Notes under the pieces: model-generated | What the model was told of the DNA's origin: nothing | Seen by the model: the letters and a program-made list of their open reading frames with translations, nothing else | The model's database searches: none | Part shown: positions 14,918 through 23,092 of the stretch, one piece after another | Layout: each line of letters starts with the position of its first letter | How positions within the stretch are numbered: the stretch's first letter is position 1 | Source: Actinophytocola sp036555685 | Lineage (GTDB): Bacteria > Actinomycetota > Actinomycetes > Mycobacteriales > Pseudonocardiaceae | DNA length: 64,000 bases | Direction: 5' to 3' | Assembly (NCBI RefSeq): GCF_036555685.1 | Contig: NZ_DATBKY010000004.1 | Coordinates: forward strand, 1-64,000 | Made by a program: the position numbers and the translations under genes

Positions 14918-15958
14918 TCAGAACACCGAGACGCGGAACTTGCTCAGGGCCTCGGTCACCGGCTGGAAGAACGTCGTGCCGCCCGACCGGCAGTCGCCGC
15001 TGCCGCCCGAGGTGAGGCCGATTGCGGTGGAGCGGTCGTACAGCGGGCCACCGCTGTCACCGGGTTCCGCGCAGACGTTCGTCTGGATCATGCCGCGCAC
15101 CGTGCCGCCGCTCGAGTAATGCACGGTGACGTTGAGCGCGGTGACGGTGCCACTGTGGACACCCGTGGTGCTGCCGCGCCGCGTCACCGACTCGCCGACG
15201 AACGCGTTGCCGGCCGAGGTGATGTCCTGGCCACCGACCGTGCCGTCGATGGCGATCGAGGTGTTGGTGTAGCGCACGATGCCGTAGTCGTTGCCGGGGA
15301 AGCTGGTTCCGGTCCGGTCACCGAGCTTGTTGTTGTGGTTGGCGTCGGCGAACCACTCCGTGGCCTCGTCGGTGCAGTGACCGGCGGTCAGGAAGGAGTA
15401 GGTGTTGCCGCTGCGCACGTTGAAGCCGAGCGAGCAGCGGAACTGGCCGCCGTAGATCGCGTCACCGCCGGAGATCAGCGGGCCGATCGTGCCGCGCAGC
15501 GTCTCGACCCGGGCCGCGCCGCCCGAGCGTGCCGCGGCGGCCCGCAGCGTGGCGACCTCGGCGGCGCCGACCGATCGGTCGGCACTGATCACCAGCTGGT
15601 TGGCGACCGGATCCACGGCCCACGCCGTGCCGGCGAGGCCGGTGTCGAGCCGGGCCATGAGCTGGTTCATCTCGCGGTCGCTGAACCGGACGACCCGGGC
15701 CTGCGCGCCCGACGCACGCACGGCCGCCGCCGCCGCGGCGTCGGTCACGTTGACGACCATCCGGCCTGTCGCGGCATCGCGGTAGACGCCGGCCGTGCGG
15801 TCCGCGCCGAGGGTGCCGGCCAGGTCGCTCGCCGCGGCCGCGCCCAATGGTGCGGCCGTGGCCGCGGGAGCGACGGCGATGACGCCGGCCGTGGCGAGTG
15901 CCGCGCTGGCAGCGCCGACAAGGACTCTTCGAACCAGGACTCTTCGAACCAATCGCAT
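14918..15958 (-). CDS. Secreted S1-family serine protease (streptogrisin / alpha-lytic type)
   Basis: A 346-residue preproprotein. It has a signal peptide with an Arg-rich n-region, a pro-region (about 35-160) with the features of the alpha-lytic protease prodomain, then the mature chymotrypsin-like protease starting near ISGGDAIYGG. The catalytic triad is visible: His in FLTAGHCTDE, Asp in GNDYGIVRY and Ser in EPGDSGGPLY; two cysteine pairs fit the known disulfides. The ATG at 15958 has a strong AGGAGG site; the open frame upstream is not used. The n-region contains a 15-bp tandem duplication. The enzyme is secreted and folds with its pro-region's help. Confidence 0.92.
   Translation of the reverse strand: MRLVRRVLVRRVLVGAASAALATAGVIAVAPAATAAPLGAAAASDLAGTLGADRTAGVYRDAATGRMVVNVTDAAAAAAVRASGAQARVVRFSDREMNQLMARLDTGLAGTAWAVDPVANQLVISADRSVGAAEVATLRAAAARSGGAARVETLRGTIGPLISGGDAIYGGQFRCSLGFNVRSGNTYSFLTAGHCTDEATEWFADANHNNKLGDRTGTSFPGNDYGIVRYTNTSIAIDGTVGGQDITSAGNAFVGESVTRRGSTTGVHSGTVTALNVTVHYSSGGTVRGMIQTNVCAEPGDSGGPLYDRSTAIGLTSGGSGDCRSGGTTFFQPVTEALSKFRVSVF
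15921..15950 (-). repeat. 15-bp tandem duplication in the signal-peptide coding region
   Basis: Two exact copies of AGGACTCTTCGAACC (15921-15935 and 15936-15950) lie in the protease n-region. In protein they give a doubled VRRVL, so the n-region reads MRLVRRVLVRRVLVG. Exact identity at all 15 positions points to a recent slippage event. Confidence 0.9.
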
Positions 15959-16069
15959 GTTCCGCCTCCTGCAGGGTCTCCGGCTCGCGCCGGGACGGCG
16001 GGTTGCCGTGGCCACAGCTCACCCCACGAGGCAGGGGCGTCACAAGCGGTCAACGGGTCGACCGGCGGC

Positions 16070-16088
16070 GGCCACCCGGCGGGTGGCC
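16070..16088 (-). terminator. Hairpin downstream of the unknown gene
   Basis: GGCCACCC (16070-16077), a 3-base loop GGC, and GGGTGGCC (16081-16088) form a perfect 8-bp stem 35 bases after the stop of the gene at 16124-17023. Confidence 0.5.
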
Positions 16089-16123
16089 CTGCGGCCGAAC
16101 GGGCTCCCCTGCGTGGGTGGCGG

Positions 16124-17023
16124 CTAGCGGCGCTCCGCGAGGATCGTGATGCCGCGGCGGTCCACCCGCAGCAGGCTCGGGACCGACTCCGACGCGGGGT
16201 AGTCCGTCTCCATGATCATGGACCGCACGGTGTCCGCGTGCGGGGAGGACTCCGCTGCGATCAGCAGGTGCTGCGGGCAGTACAGGCCGACCACGAACCG
16301 CTCCTCGCCGACCAGACCGGAGACGTACGAGTGGAAGTCCGGCAGGCACACCGCGGGCGCGGCGAGGGTGCCCTCGCGGTGCATGTTCAGCACGCCGTTG
16401 TCGTACTCCTCGATCCGCAGCCCCGCCGCGAGGTTCGCGCACGCCGCCTCGTACAGCTCCTCGAACGTGCCCGCCTCACCCCACACGCCCTCCTCGCCGA
16501 AGTGGTGGTGGGTCAGGTGGCTGATGCCGATCCGCCCGTTCGGCGCGGAGCCGACCATCGCGAGCGACACGTGCAGGCCGTCGGCGACGAGCGTGTAGTG
16601 CGGCATCGCCGCGAGCAGGTCGATCTGCGGTGACGACTCGCTCCACAGCATCGGCAGCAGCTCGCCCTCGCGCTGCAGTTCCTCGCACCGGTCGTGGACC
16701 CGCTCCGCGGCCTTCTCCTCCATCTGCCGGCGTGCGGCCGCGAGCGCGTCGGGCCAGCGGTGCGGGTCCGGCCGCGGGAACGTGTAGTACACCGCCGCAC
16801 CCGGGAACGTCCGCTCGATGAAGACGTTGTCCGCGGCGGAGGGCTCCCACTCGGACATCAGCGCGACGACGTCCTCGGGTCGCGCGCCGTGCTCGCGCTG
16901 GGCCAGGTCCCACGCCTGCCGGACGCTGTCGTCGGCGATGGTCGGCCCGTGCGCGGCGACGCTCTCGTCCTGACCGCGGGAGAGCTGGAATACCACGACA
17001 TTGCTGGCTGGGTCGGTGTCCAC
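16124..17023 (-). CDS. Conserved hypothetical protein, two-part
   Basis: About 299 residues, soluble, no signal peptide. The N-terminal part carries RPEDVVALMSEWEPSAADNV then FPGAAVYYTFPRPDPH. The C-terminal part carries 'ACANLAAGLRIEEYDNGVLN', 'FHSYVSGLVGEERFVVGLYC' and 'PQHLLIAAESSPHADTV'. The order of elements in the second half (NL-x-x-G, then a strand, then a P-rich loop and a short Asp-rich end) reminds me of the YtpQ/DUF1444 fold, but I cannot confirm it. The start is uncertain: GTG at 17023 is used, while the frame is open to 17071. It is a single gene between the S1 protease and epoxide hydrolase genes; its function is unknown. Confidence 0.6.
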   Translation of the reverse strand: MDTDPASNVVVFQLSRGQDESVAAHGPTIADDSVRQAWDLAQREHGARPEDVVALMSEWEPSAADNVFIERTFPGAAVYYTFPRPDPHRWPDALAAARRQMEEKAAERVHDRCEELQREGELLPMLWSESSPQIDLLAAMPHYTLVADGLHVSLAMVGSAPNGRIGISHLTHHHFGEEGVWGEAGTFEELYEAACANLAAGLRIEEYDNGVLNMHREGTLAAPAVCLPDFHSYVSGLVGEERFVVGLYCPQHLLIAAESSPHADTVRSMIMETDYPASESVPSLLRVDRRGITILAERR

Positions 17024-17107
17024 GTGGGACACGATGCCCGCGGCGGCGGCGTGCCGGCAGCGGCGCTGCACGACCGGTCACGTCCGCTGCGCGCACGGAC
17101 AACACGA

Positions 17108-18256
17108 TCACCGCACCAGCCCGAAGAACGACCGCACCTCGTCGACGAACAGCTCCGGCTGCTCCCACGCGGCGAAGTGCCCGCCCCGGTCCAGCTCGTG
17201 CCACTGCCGGATGTCGGGGTACCGCTTCGCCGCCCACCGGCGCGACGGCCGCGGGATCTCCTTCGGGAAGATCGAGCAGCCGGTCGGCACCGGCACCGTG
17301 TCCTCGGTCGACTCGGTGAACCACTTCGTGACCTGGCGGATGCTTTCCCAGTACAGCCGTGCCGACGACGCCGCCGTGCGGGTCAGCCAGTACAGCGTGA
17401 CGTCGTCGAGCATCGCGTCGCGGCCGAGCACGTCCTCGGGCCGCCCGCCGGAGTCGGTCCACGAGGCGAACTTCTCCACGATCCACGCGGCGAGCCCGGC
17501 CGGCGAGTCGGTGAGCGCGTAGCCGACCGTCTGCGGCTTGGTCGACATCTGTGCGGAGTAGCCGGACTCGTACTCGCCCGCGTGCGCCAGGTCGTCGAGC
17601 GCCGCGAGTTCGAGGTCGGTCAGGTCGCCGAACGTGTCCGGGTCGGGCGCGGCGATCGGCGGGTTGAGGTGGATCCCGGCCAGGTGCGCGGCATCCTGCT
17701 GAGCCAGGCTCGTCGTGACGCTCGTGCCCCAGTCGCCGCCCTGCGCGCCGTAGCGGTCGTAGCCGAGCCGCGCCATGAGCTCCGCCCACGCGCGGGCGAT
17801 GCGCTGCACGGTCCAGCCGGGCGCGGCGGGCTTGTCCGAGAACCCGTACCCGGGCAGGGACGGGCACACGACGTGGAACGCGTCCGCCGGATCGTCGGGC
17901 TCGGTCAGCGGCCCGATGGCCTGCTCGAACTCGATGATCGAGCCGGGCCAGCCGTGGGTCAGCACGAGTGGCAGCGCGCCCTCGTGCGGCGAGCGGACGT
18001 GCAGGAAGTGGATGCGCAGGCCGTCGATCTCGGTGCGGAACTGGGGGAGCCCGTTCAGCCGGGCCTCGGTGCGCCGCCAGTCGTAGCCGGTGCGCCAGTA
18101 GTCGCACAGCTCGCGGAGGTAGCCGAGCGGCACGCCCTGGGACCAGTCCGCGACCGGCTCCGGCTCGGGCCAGCGGGTGCGTGCGAGGCGCTCCCGAAGG
18201 TCGTCGAGCTCGGCGCCGGGAACCTCGATCCGGAACGGTGTCACCCCGGCAGACAT
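17108..18256 (-). CDS. Epoxide hydrolase (EHN-type alpha/beta hydrolase)
   Basis: A 382-residue protein with the N-terminal EHN segment (TPFRIEVPGAELDDLRERLA then RTRWPEPEPVADWSQGVPLG) and an alpha/beta-hydrolase core. The visible active-site elements are the oxyanion motif THGWPGS, the nucleophile Asp in AQGGDWGTS, and the catalytic His in LDRGGHFAAWE. Epoxide hydrolases of this class attack epoxides through an enzyme-linked ester. The ATG at 18256 has GGGAGCG upstream; the frame runs on to 18316 but into the dinB promoter. The gene is divergent from dinB, only 37 bases apart; the SOS box lies between the two genes. Confidence 0.85.
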   Translation of the reverse strand: MSAGVTPFRIEVPGAELDDLRERLARTRWPEPEPVADWSQGVPLGYLRELCDYWRTGYDWRRTEARLNGLPQFRTEIDGLRIHFLHVRSPHEGALPLVLTHGWPGSIIEFEQAIGPLTEPDDPADAFHVVCPSLPGYGFSDKPAAPGWTVQRIARAWAELMARLGYDRYGAQGGDWGTSVTTSLAQQDAAHLAGIHLNPPIAAPDPDTFGDLTDLELAALDDLAHAGEYESGYSAQMSTKPQTVGYALTDSPAGLAAWIVEKFASWTDSGGRPEDVLGRDAMLDDVTLYWLTRTAASSARLYWESIRQVTKWFTESTEDTVPVPTGCSIFPKEIPRPSRRWAAKRYPDIRQWHELDRGGHFAAWEQPELFVDEVRSFFGLVR

Positions 18257-18286
18257 GCGGCGCTCCCATTCTGTCGGTGGTCGATG

Positions 18287-18300
18287 CGAACATATGTTCG
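18287..18300. promoter_or_regulatory. LexA SOS box
   Basis: CGAACATATGTTCG is a perfect 14-bp palindrome that fits the actinobacterial/Bacillus-type LexA consensus CGAAC-N4-GTTCG. It includes the ATG start codon of dinB (18294-18296), so LexA bound here would block dinB and possibly the divergent epoxide hydrolase gene, 31 bases away. Confidence 0.85.
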
Positions 18301-19487
18301 TGACCGGTGCGACCATCTTGCACGCCGATCTGGACGCGTTCTACGCCTCCGTCGAGCAGCGCGACGACCCGAGCCTGCGCGGCCGGCCGGTCATCGTGGG
18401 CGGCGGCGTGGTGCTCGCGTGCAGCTACGAGGCCAAGCGGTGCGGGGTGCGCACCGCGATGGGCGGTCACCGTGCCTTGCGGCTGTGCCCGCACGCGGTC
18501 GTCGTACCGCCGAGGATGTCGGCCTACAGCGAGGCGAGCAAGGCGGTTTTCGAGGTCTTCCGCAACACCACGCCACTGGTCGAGGGCATCTCGATCGACG
18601 AGGCTTTCCTCGAGGTCGGCGGCCTGCGAAAGATCGCCGGCACGCCGCTTCAGATCGCCGAGCGATTACGCACGGACGTACTCGAGCAGGTCGGCCTGCC
18701 CATCACCGTCGGCATCGCGCGCACCAAGTTCCTCGCCAAGGTCGCGAGCGGGGTGGCGAAGCCGGACGGGCTGCTGCTGGTGCCGCCGGACTCCGAGCTC
18801 GAGTTCCTGCACCCGCTGCCGGTCGAGCGGCTGTGGGGCGTCGGCCGGGTGACCGCGGAGAAGCTGCACTCCCGCGGGGTGTACACGGTGGCGGACGTGG
18901 CGAAGCTGGCCCAGTCGTCGCTCGTCGGCATGCTCGGCAAGGGGTCGGGCCGGCACCTGCACGCGCTGGCACACAACTACGACCCGCGCCCGGTGCGGGT
19001 CGGCCATCGGCGTGGGTCGATCGGCTCGCAGCGCGCGATCGGATGGCGCCCCCACACGCGCGATGACCTCGACGCGACGCTGTCCGCCATCATCGATCGG
19101 GTGTCGCGGCGGCTGCGCGCGGCCAAGCGGGTGTGCCGGACGGTCGTGCTGCGCCTGCGGTTCGCCGACTCCGCCCGTGCCACACGCTCCCACACGTTGT
19201 TCCACGCGACGGACGACACGCAGGTCCTGCTCGACACCGCGCGCACGTTGCTGCGGGACGTCATGGGCCTGCTCGACGAGCGGGGCTGCACGCTGGTCGG
19301 GATCTCGCTGGCGAACCTGGACAACGTGGACGCGGTCCAGCTGGCGCTGCCGTTCGACCGGTACCCGGCCGGTTCGCTGGACTCAGCGCTCGATCACGTC
19401 CGGGACCGGTACGGCTCGACGGCGGTGACCCGCGCGGTGTTGCTGGGCCGCGACCCGGGCGTCCAGGTCCCCATGCTCCCGGACTGA
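18294..19487 (+). CDS. dinB: DNA polymerase IV (DinB, Y-family)
   Basis: A 397-residue Y-family polymerase. The palm motif I is ILHADLDAFYASVEQ (catalytic Asp), motif III is SIDEAFLEV (Asp-Glu), and the thumb and little-finger regions follow (VERLWGVGRVTAEKLHSRGV; QRAIGWRPHTRDDLD). It performs error-prone translesion synthesis after DNA damage. The start ATG lies in the SOS box; a GTG two codons later is possible. Either way the mRNA would be leaderless or nearly so. SOS control through LexA is expected. Confidence 0.92.
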   Translation: MFVTGATILHADLDAFYASVEQRDDPSLRGRPVIVGGGVVLACSYEAKRCGVRTAMGGHRALRLCPHAVVVPPRMSAYSEASKAVFEVFRNTTPLVEGISIDEAFLEVGGLRKIAGTPLQIAERLRTDVLEQVGLPITVGIARTKFLAKVASGVAKPDGLLLVPPDSELEFLHPLPVERLWGVGRVTAEKLHSRGVYTVADVAKLAQSSLVGMLGKGSGRHLHALAHNYDPRPVRVGHRRGSIGSQRAIGWRPHTRDDLDATLSAIIDRVSRRLRAAKRVCRTVVLRLRFADSARATRSHTLFHATDDTQVLLDTARTLLRDVMGLLDERGCTLVGISLANLDNVDAVQLALPFDRYPAGSLDSALDHVRDRYGSTAVTRAVLLGRDPGVQVPMLPD

Positions 19488-19623
19488 CGGGCTCCGGCTC
19501 GCCGTACACCGCGGCGTCCGGTTACGGCCGGTGCAGTCGTGTGTGGACGATCGTTCGCCGCGCGAAGCGCACCTGGCTGGTGTTTGCTTGATCCGGACAC
19601 ATCGACCGGAGGAGGTGCCCGAG

Positions 19624-21324
19624 TTGACTGTGCTGGCTGATGCAAACCTGCGGCTCGATGCCAACGCGGTGGACTACGTCCTGCTGGCGCTCTACTTCGC
19701 GCTGGTCATCGGCATCGGGTACCTCGCGAGAAGGCGGGTGTCGACGAGCCTGGACTTCTTCCTCTCCGGCCGCTCGCTGCCGGCGTGGGTCACCGGGCTC
19801 GCCTTCATCTCCGCCAACCTCGGCGCCATCGAGGTCATGGGCATGTCCGCCAACGGTGCGGAGTACGGCATGCCCACGGCTCACTACTTCTGGGTCGGCG
19901 CGGTCCCGGCCATGCTCTTCCTCGGCGTCGTGATGATGCCGTTCTACTACGGCTCCAAGGTCCGCAGCGTCCCCGAGTTCATGCTGCGCCGCTTCGGTCC
20001 CGCCACCCACCTCGTCAACGGCATCAGCTTCGCCACCGCCCAGGTGCTCATCGCCGGCGCGAACCTCTTCCTCCTCGCCAGCGTCGTGAACCTGTTGCTC
20101 GGCTGGCCGATCTGGGTGTCGGTCATCGTCGCCGCCGCGATCGTGCTCACCTACACCGCGCTGGGCGGGCTGTCCGCCGCGATCTACAACGAGGTCCTGC
20201 AGTTCATGGTGATCGTGGCCGCGCTGCTGCCGCTCACGATCGTCGGCCTGTACAAGGTCGGCGGCTGGCAGGGGCTCGTCGACAAGGTCTCGGGCGGCCC
20301 GGGCGGCGCCGAGCAGGCGACCAGCTGGCCCGGCAACCAGCTCACCGGCTTCGACAACGACTTCCTCTCGGTGATCGGCCTGGTGTTCGGGCTCGGCTTC
20401 GTCCTCTCGTTCGGCTACTGGACGACGAACTTCGTCGAGGTGCAGCGCGCCATGGCGGCCAAGAGCATGTCGGCCGCGATGCGCACGCCGATCATCGGCG
20501 CGTTCCCGAAGATGTTCGTCCCGTTCATCGTGATCATCCCCGGCATGATCGCCGGTGTCGCGGTCGCCGAGTTCGCCGGGGAGAACAAGGAAGCGCTGAT
20601 GTCGGGCGGTGCGGCGCCGAGCGGTGCGACGTTCAACAACGCGCTCCTGCTGCTGATGCGCGATCTGTTGCCCAACGGCATGCTCGGCATCGCGATCACC
20701 GGCCTGCTCGCGTCGTTCATGGCCGGCATGGCCGCGAACCTGAGCTCGTTCAACACAGTCTTCACCTACGACATCTGGCAGACATACGTACGCAAGGACC
20801 GGCCGGACGACTACTACCTGCGGTTCGGCCGCATAGTCACCGTGATCGCGACCGTGCTCGCCATCGGCACCGCGTTCATCGCGTCCTCGTACACGAACCT
20901 GATGGACTACCTGCAGCAGCTGTTCTCGTTCTTCAACGCGCCGTTGTTCGCCACGTTCATCCTCGGCCTGTTCTGGCGCCGGATGACCGCGGCGGCCGGC
21001 TGGACCGGCCTGGTCAGCGGCACGCTGGCCGCGATCATCGTGTTCATCCTGACCGAGTCCGGCGTGTGGACGCTACCCGGTCAGGGCGGCGCGTTCGTCG
21101 GTGCGGGCGCGGCGTTCGTGGTGGACATCGCGGTCAGCGTCGCGGTCACGTACCGGACGGCGCCGAAGCCGGCCGAGCAGCTGTCCGGGTTGGTGTACTC
21201 GCTGACACCGAAGGCGGACCGGACGCCGTCGCGCACCGGCGAGGACGCCGGGTGGTACCGCAACCCGACGCTGCTCGCGGGCATCGCCCTGGTCCTCACG
21301 ATCGTGCTGAACATCATCTTCTAG
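19624..21324 (+). CDS. Sodium:solute symporter (SSS family)
   Basis: A 566-residue integral membrane protein with about 13-14 transmembrane segments. The first reads VDYVLLALYFALVIGIGYLA; SSS signatures follow: DFFLSGRSLPAWVTGLAFIS, ANLGAIEVMGM and GLLASFMAGMAANLSSFNTV. The family imports sugars, amino acids or vitamins with Na+; the pattern is near the SglT/galactose branch, but the substrate is not assigned. The start is a TTG with GGAGGAGG 8 bases upstream. Two small membrane-protein genes follow closely and are probably in the same operon. Confidence 0.9.
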   Translation: MTVLADANLRLDANAVDYVLLALYFALVIGIGYLARRRVSTSLDFFLSGRSLPAWVTGLAFISANLGAIEVMGMSANGAEYGMPTAHYFWVGAVPAMLFLGVVMMPFYYGSKVRSVPEFMLRRFGPATHLVNGISFATAQVLIAGANLFLLASVVNLLLGWPIWVSVIVAAAIVLTYTALGGLSAAIYNEVLQFMVIVAALLPLTIVGLYKVGGWQGLVDKVSGGPGGAEQATSWPGNQLTGFDNDFLSVIGLVFGLGFVLSFGYWTTNFVEVQRAMAAKSMSAAMRTPIIGAFPKMFVPFIVIIPGMIAGVAVAEFAGENKEALMSGGAAPSGATFNNALLLLMRDLLPNGMLGIAITGLLASFMAGMAANLSSFNTVFTYDIWQTYVRKDRPDDYYLRFGRIVTVIATVLAIGTAFIASSYTNLMDYLQQLFSFFNAPLFATFILGLFWRRMTAAAGWTGLVSGTLAAIIVFILTESGVWTLPGQGGAFVGAGAAFVVDIAVSVAVTYRTAPKPAEQLSGLVYSLTPKADRTPSRTGEDAGWYRNPTLLAGIALVLTIVLNIIF

Positions 21325-21334
21325 GGAGGGTGAG

Positions 21335-21661
21335 ATGACCTCGACGCCACCCGAGACACCGGCCGGGACACCAGGCGGGACACCTGGGGGGACACCGCAC
21401 GAGACGCCGCGCCGCACGCGACGTGCGGGCGCGTTCGACATCCGCCTCGTCATCGCCCTGCTGCTCGGCGTGTACGGTCTGGTCCTCATCGTGCTCGGCC
21501 TCGGGTTCACGACCGACGACGAGATCGACCGGGCTGCCGGGGTGAACATCAACCTGTGGGCCGGGCTGGGCATGCTGATCGCCGCGGTGCTGTTCGCACT
21601 GTGGACGTGGGTGCGCCCGCTGCGGGTGCCCGAGGAGGGGGGCGACGAGCCCGCCGAGTAG
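21335..21661 (+). CDS. Small two-TM membrane protein with Thr-Pro-Gly repeats
   Basis: A 108-residue protein with an N-terminal stretch of TPGG-type repeats (TPAGTPGGTPGGTPHETP), a basic patch (RRTRR), then two transmembrane segments (about 39-58 and 73-93) and an acidic C-terminus. It begins 10 bases after the symporter stop, so it is probably co-transcribed. Accessory membrane proteins often sit beside SSS transporters, but no family is recognised. Confidence 0.65.
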   Translation: MTSTPPETPAGTPGGTPGGTPHETPRRTRRAGAFDIRLVIALLLGVYGLVLIVLGLGFTTDDEIDRAAGVNINLWAGLGMLIAAVLFALWTWVRPLRVPEEGGDEPAE

Positions 21662-21670
21662 GAGGTCGGG

Positions 21671-22057
21671 TTGGACGCCGCCTTGGACGTTGCCGCGTCG
21701 GTCGTGGTGGGCCTGGTGGCCCTCGTACACGTGTACTTCCTGGTCCTCGAGATGTTCCTGTGGCGCACGCCGCGAGTGCGCGCGATCTTCGGCACCACCG
21801 AGGAGGTGGCCGAGTCCAGCGCCGTGCTCGCGGCGAACCAGGGGCTCTACAACGGGTTCCTCGCCGCGGGCCTGGTCTTCGGGCTCGTCGCGGGCGGCCC
21901 GGACGCCAGCGTCGGCTTCCCGGTCACGGTGTTCTTCCTGGCCTGCGTGATCGTGGCCGGCCTCTACGGCGCGGCTACCGCGAACCGGCGCATCCTGCTC
22001 GTGCAGGCGCTGCCGGGGGCGGTCGCATTAGGACTCGTGCTGTTCGCGCACTCGTGA
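21671..22057 (+). CDS. DUF1304-family membrane protein
   Basis: A 128-residue, four-TM protein. The conserved segment 'HVYFLVLEMFLWRTPRVRAI' followed by FGTTEE and 'ANQGLYNGFLAAGL' is the hallmark of DUF1304. The start is a TTG preceded by GGAGG overlapping the previous gene's end. The function is unknown. A strong hairpin follows the stop. Confidence 0.85.
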   Translation: MDAALDVAASVVVGLVALVHVYFLVLEMFLWRTPRVRAIFGTTEEVAESSAVLAANQGLYNGFLAAGLVFGLVAGGPDASVGFPVTVFFLACVIVAGLYGAATANRRILLVQALPGAVALGLVLFAHS

Positions 22058-22069
22058 GGCTGGTGCCCC

Positions 22070-22098
22070 CGGCGGTCAGCCCGGGGGACTGACCGCCG
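22070..22098 (+). terminator. Intrinsic-type hairpin after the symporter operon
   Basis: CGGCGGTCAG (22070-22079) pairs perfectly with CTGACCGCCG (22089-22098), leaving a 9-base loop. It lies 12 bases past the DUF1304 stop. There is no U-run. Confidence 0.7.
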
Positions 22099-22110
22099 AG
22101 GGAAGGAGGC

Positions 22111-22144
22111 GATCCCGCCAGCTGGTCGTTCAACTCGCGGGATC
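22111..22144. terminator. Possible second hairpin, downstream of the 55-residue gene
   Basis: GATCCCGC (22111-22118) pairs with GCGGGATC (22137-22144) across an 18-base loop. It could end the minus-strand small gene at 22210-22377. The long loop makes this uncertain. Confidence 0.35.
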
Positions 22145-22209
22145 TGGGACACGCGCGCTCCCGGGCGCGGCGCGGCCGTGACTGTTGGCGTACCCGTCCG
22201 GACGCACGG

Positions 22210-22377
22210 TCAACCTTGCGGACGGGTGTCCTCCCAACGGTGATCCTCGTCCGGGGGCAGCTCCGGCTCTCGCCATTCCTCCGCCCGGCTCGGCCGGTTG
22301 GCGTGCAGCATGCCGTCCAGCTCGTGCTTGAGGTTGTCGTCCTGCCGGGGGCCGTGTGTGTCGCTCTCACGGTGCAT
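22210..22377 (-). CDS. Small acidic hypothetical protein (55 residues)
   Basis: A short hydrophilic protein beginning MHRESDTHGPRQDDNLKHEL and ending in an acidic Glu/Asp/Arg-rich tail. A good GGAGG ribosome-binding site lies 8 bases before the ATG, which supports real translation. The pattern 'ESDTHGPRxDDxLKHEL...R.EEWRxPE' resembles small conserved actinobacterial proteins, but the function is unknown. It is divergent from udgX. Confidence 0.7.
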   Translation of the reverse strand: MHRESDTHGPRQDDNLKHELDGMLHANRPSRAEEWREPELPPDEDHRWEDTRPQG

Positions 22378-22477
22378 GGGCGCTACCTCCATTCGCGTGT
22401 GGTCTGCGGCTACCCAACCGTCCAATCGGCGAAACCCCGCCGAGTTTGGCGAGGTCAGCGGCGGGTAGCCGATCAGC

Positions 22478-23086
22478 ATGGGTGCCGAGGAGTTCGTGCC
22501 CGCACGCGCGGGCCTGGGCAAGTTGCGTACCGCGGCCGCCTCCTGCCGGGGGTGCGAGCTGTACAAGAACGCGACGCAGACGGTGTTCGGGGCCGGACCG
22601 GCCGACGCGCGGGTAGTGGTCGTCGGCGAGGTGCCGGGCGACCAGGAGGACCGCCAGGGTGAGCCCTTCGTGGGACCGGCCGGTCGCCTGCTGGACCGGG
22701 CGTTCGACGACGCCGGCCTCGACCGCTCGACCACGTACGTGACGAACGCCGTGAAGCACTTCAAGTTCGTCGAGCGGGGCAAACGGCGCATCCACAAGAC
22801 GCCTTCGCGTACGGAGATCGTGGCGTGCCGTCCGTGGCTCGACGCCGAGCTGGACCGGGTCGGTCCGGAGCTCGTGGTCGCGCTCGGTGCGGTCGCCGCG
22901 AAGGCGTTGCTGGGGCAGGACTTCCGGGTCACGAAGGAGCGCGGCAAGGTCCTGCCGATGGGCGAGCGGGACCAGCGCGTGCTGGCGACCGTCCATCCGT
23001 CCTCGATACTGCGCTCCGACGACCGCGAGGCGGCCTACCAGGGGCTGGTGGCCGACCTCGCGGTCGCGGCGAAGGCGCTGCGCTAG
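22478..23086 (+). CDS. udgX: UdgX-type uracil-DNA glycosylase (covalent uracil binder)
   Basis: A 202-residue family-4-like uracil-DNA glycosylase. An Fe-S cluster is indicated by CRGC near the N-terminus plus Cys in IVACRPWL. The active-site motifs are VGEVPGDQEDRQGEPFVGPA and TVHPSSILR. The UdgX-specific insert KRRIH is present (GKRRIHKTPS), with His106. From published knowledge of mycobacterial UdgX, this His forms a covalent bond with the abasic sugar after uracil excision, tethering the protein to DNA. It is monocistronic, with no SOS box visible. The start ATG lacks a strong ribosome-binding site. Confidence 0.9.
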   Translation: MGAEEFVPARAGLGKLRTAAASCRGCELYKNATQTVFGAGPADARVVVVGEVPGDQEDRQGEPFVGPAGRLLDRAFDDAGLDRSTTYVTNAVKHFKFVERGKRRIHKTPSRTEIVACRPWLDAELDRVGPELVVALGAVAAKALLGQDFRVTKERGKVLPMGERDQRVLATVHPSSILRSDDREAAYQGLVADLAVAAKALR

Positions 23087-23092
23087 TGCCGG

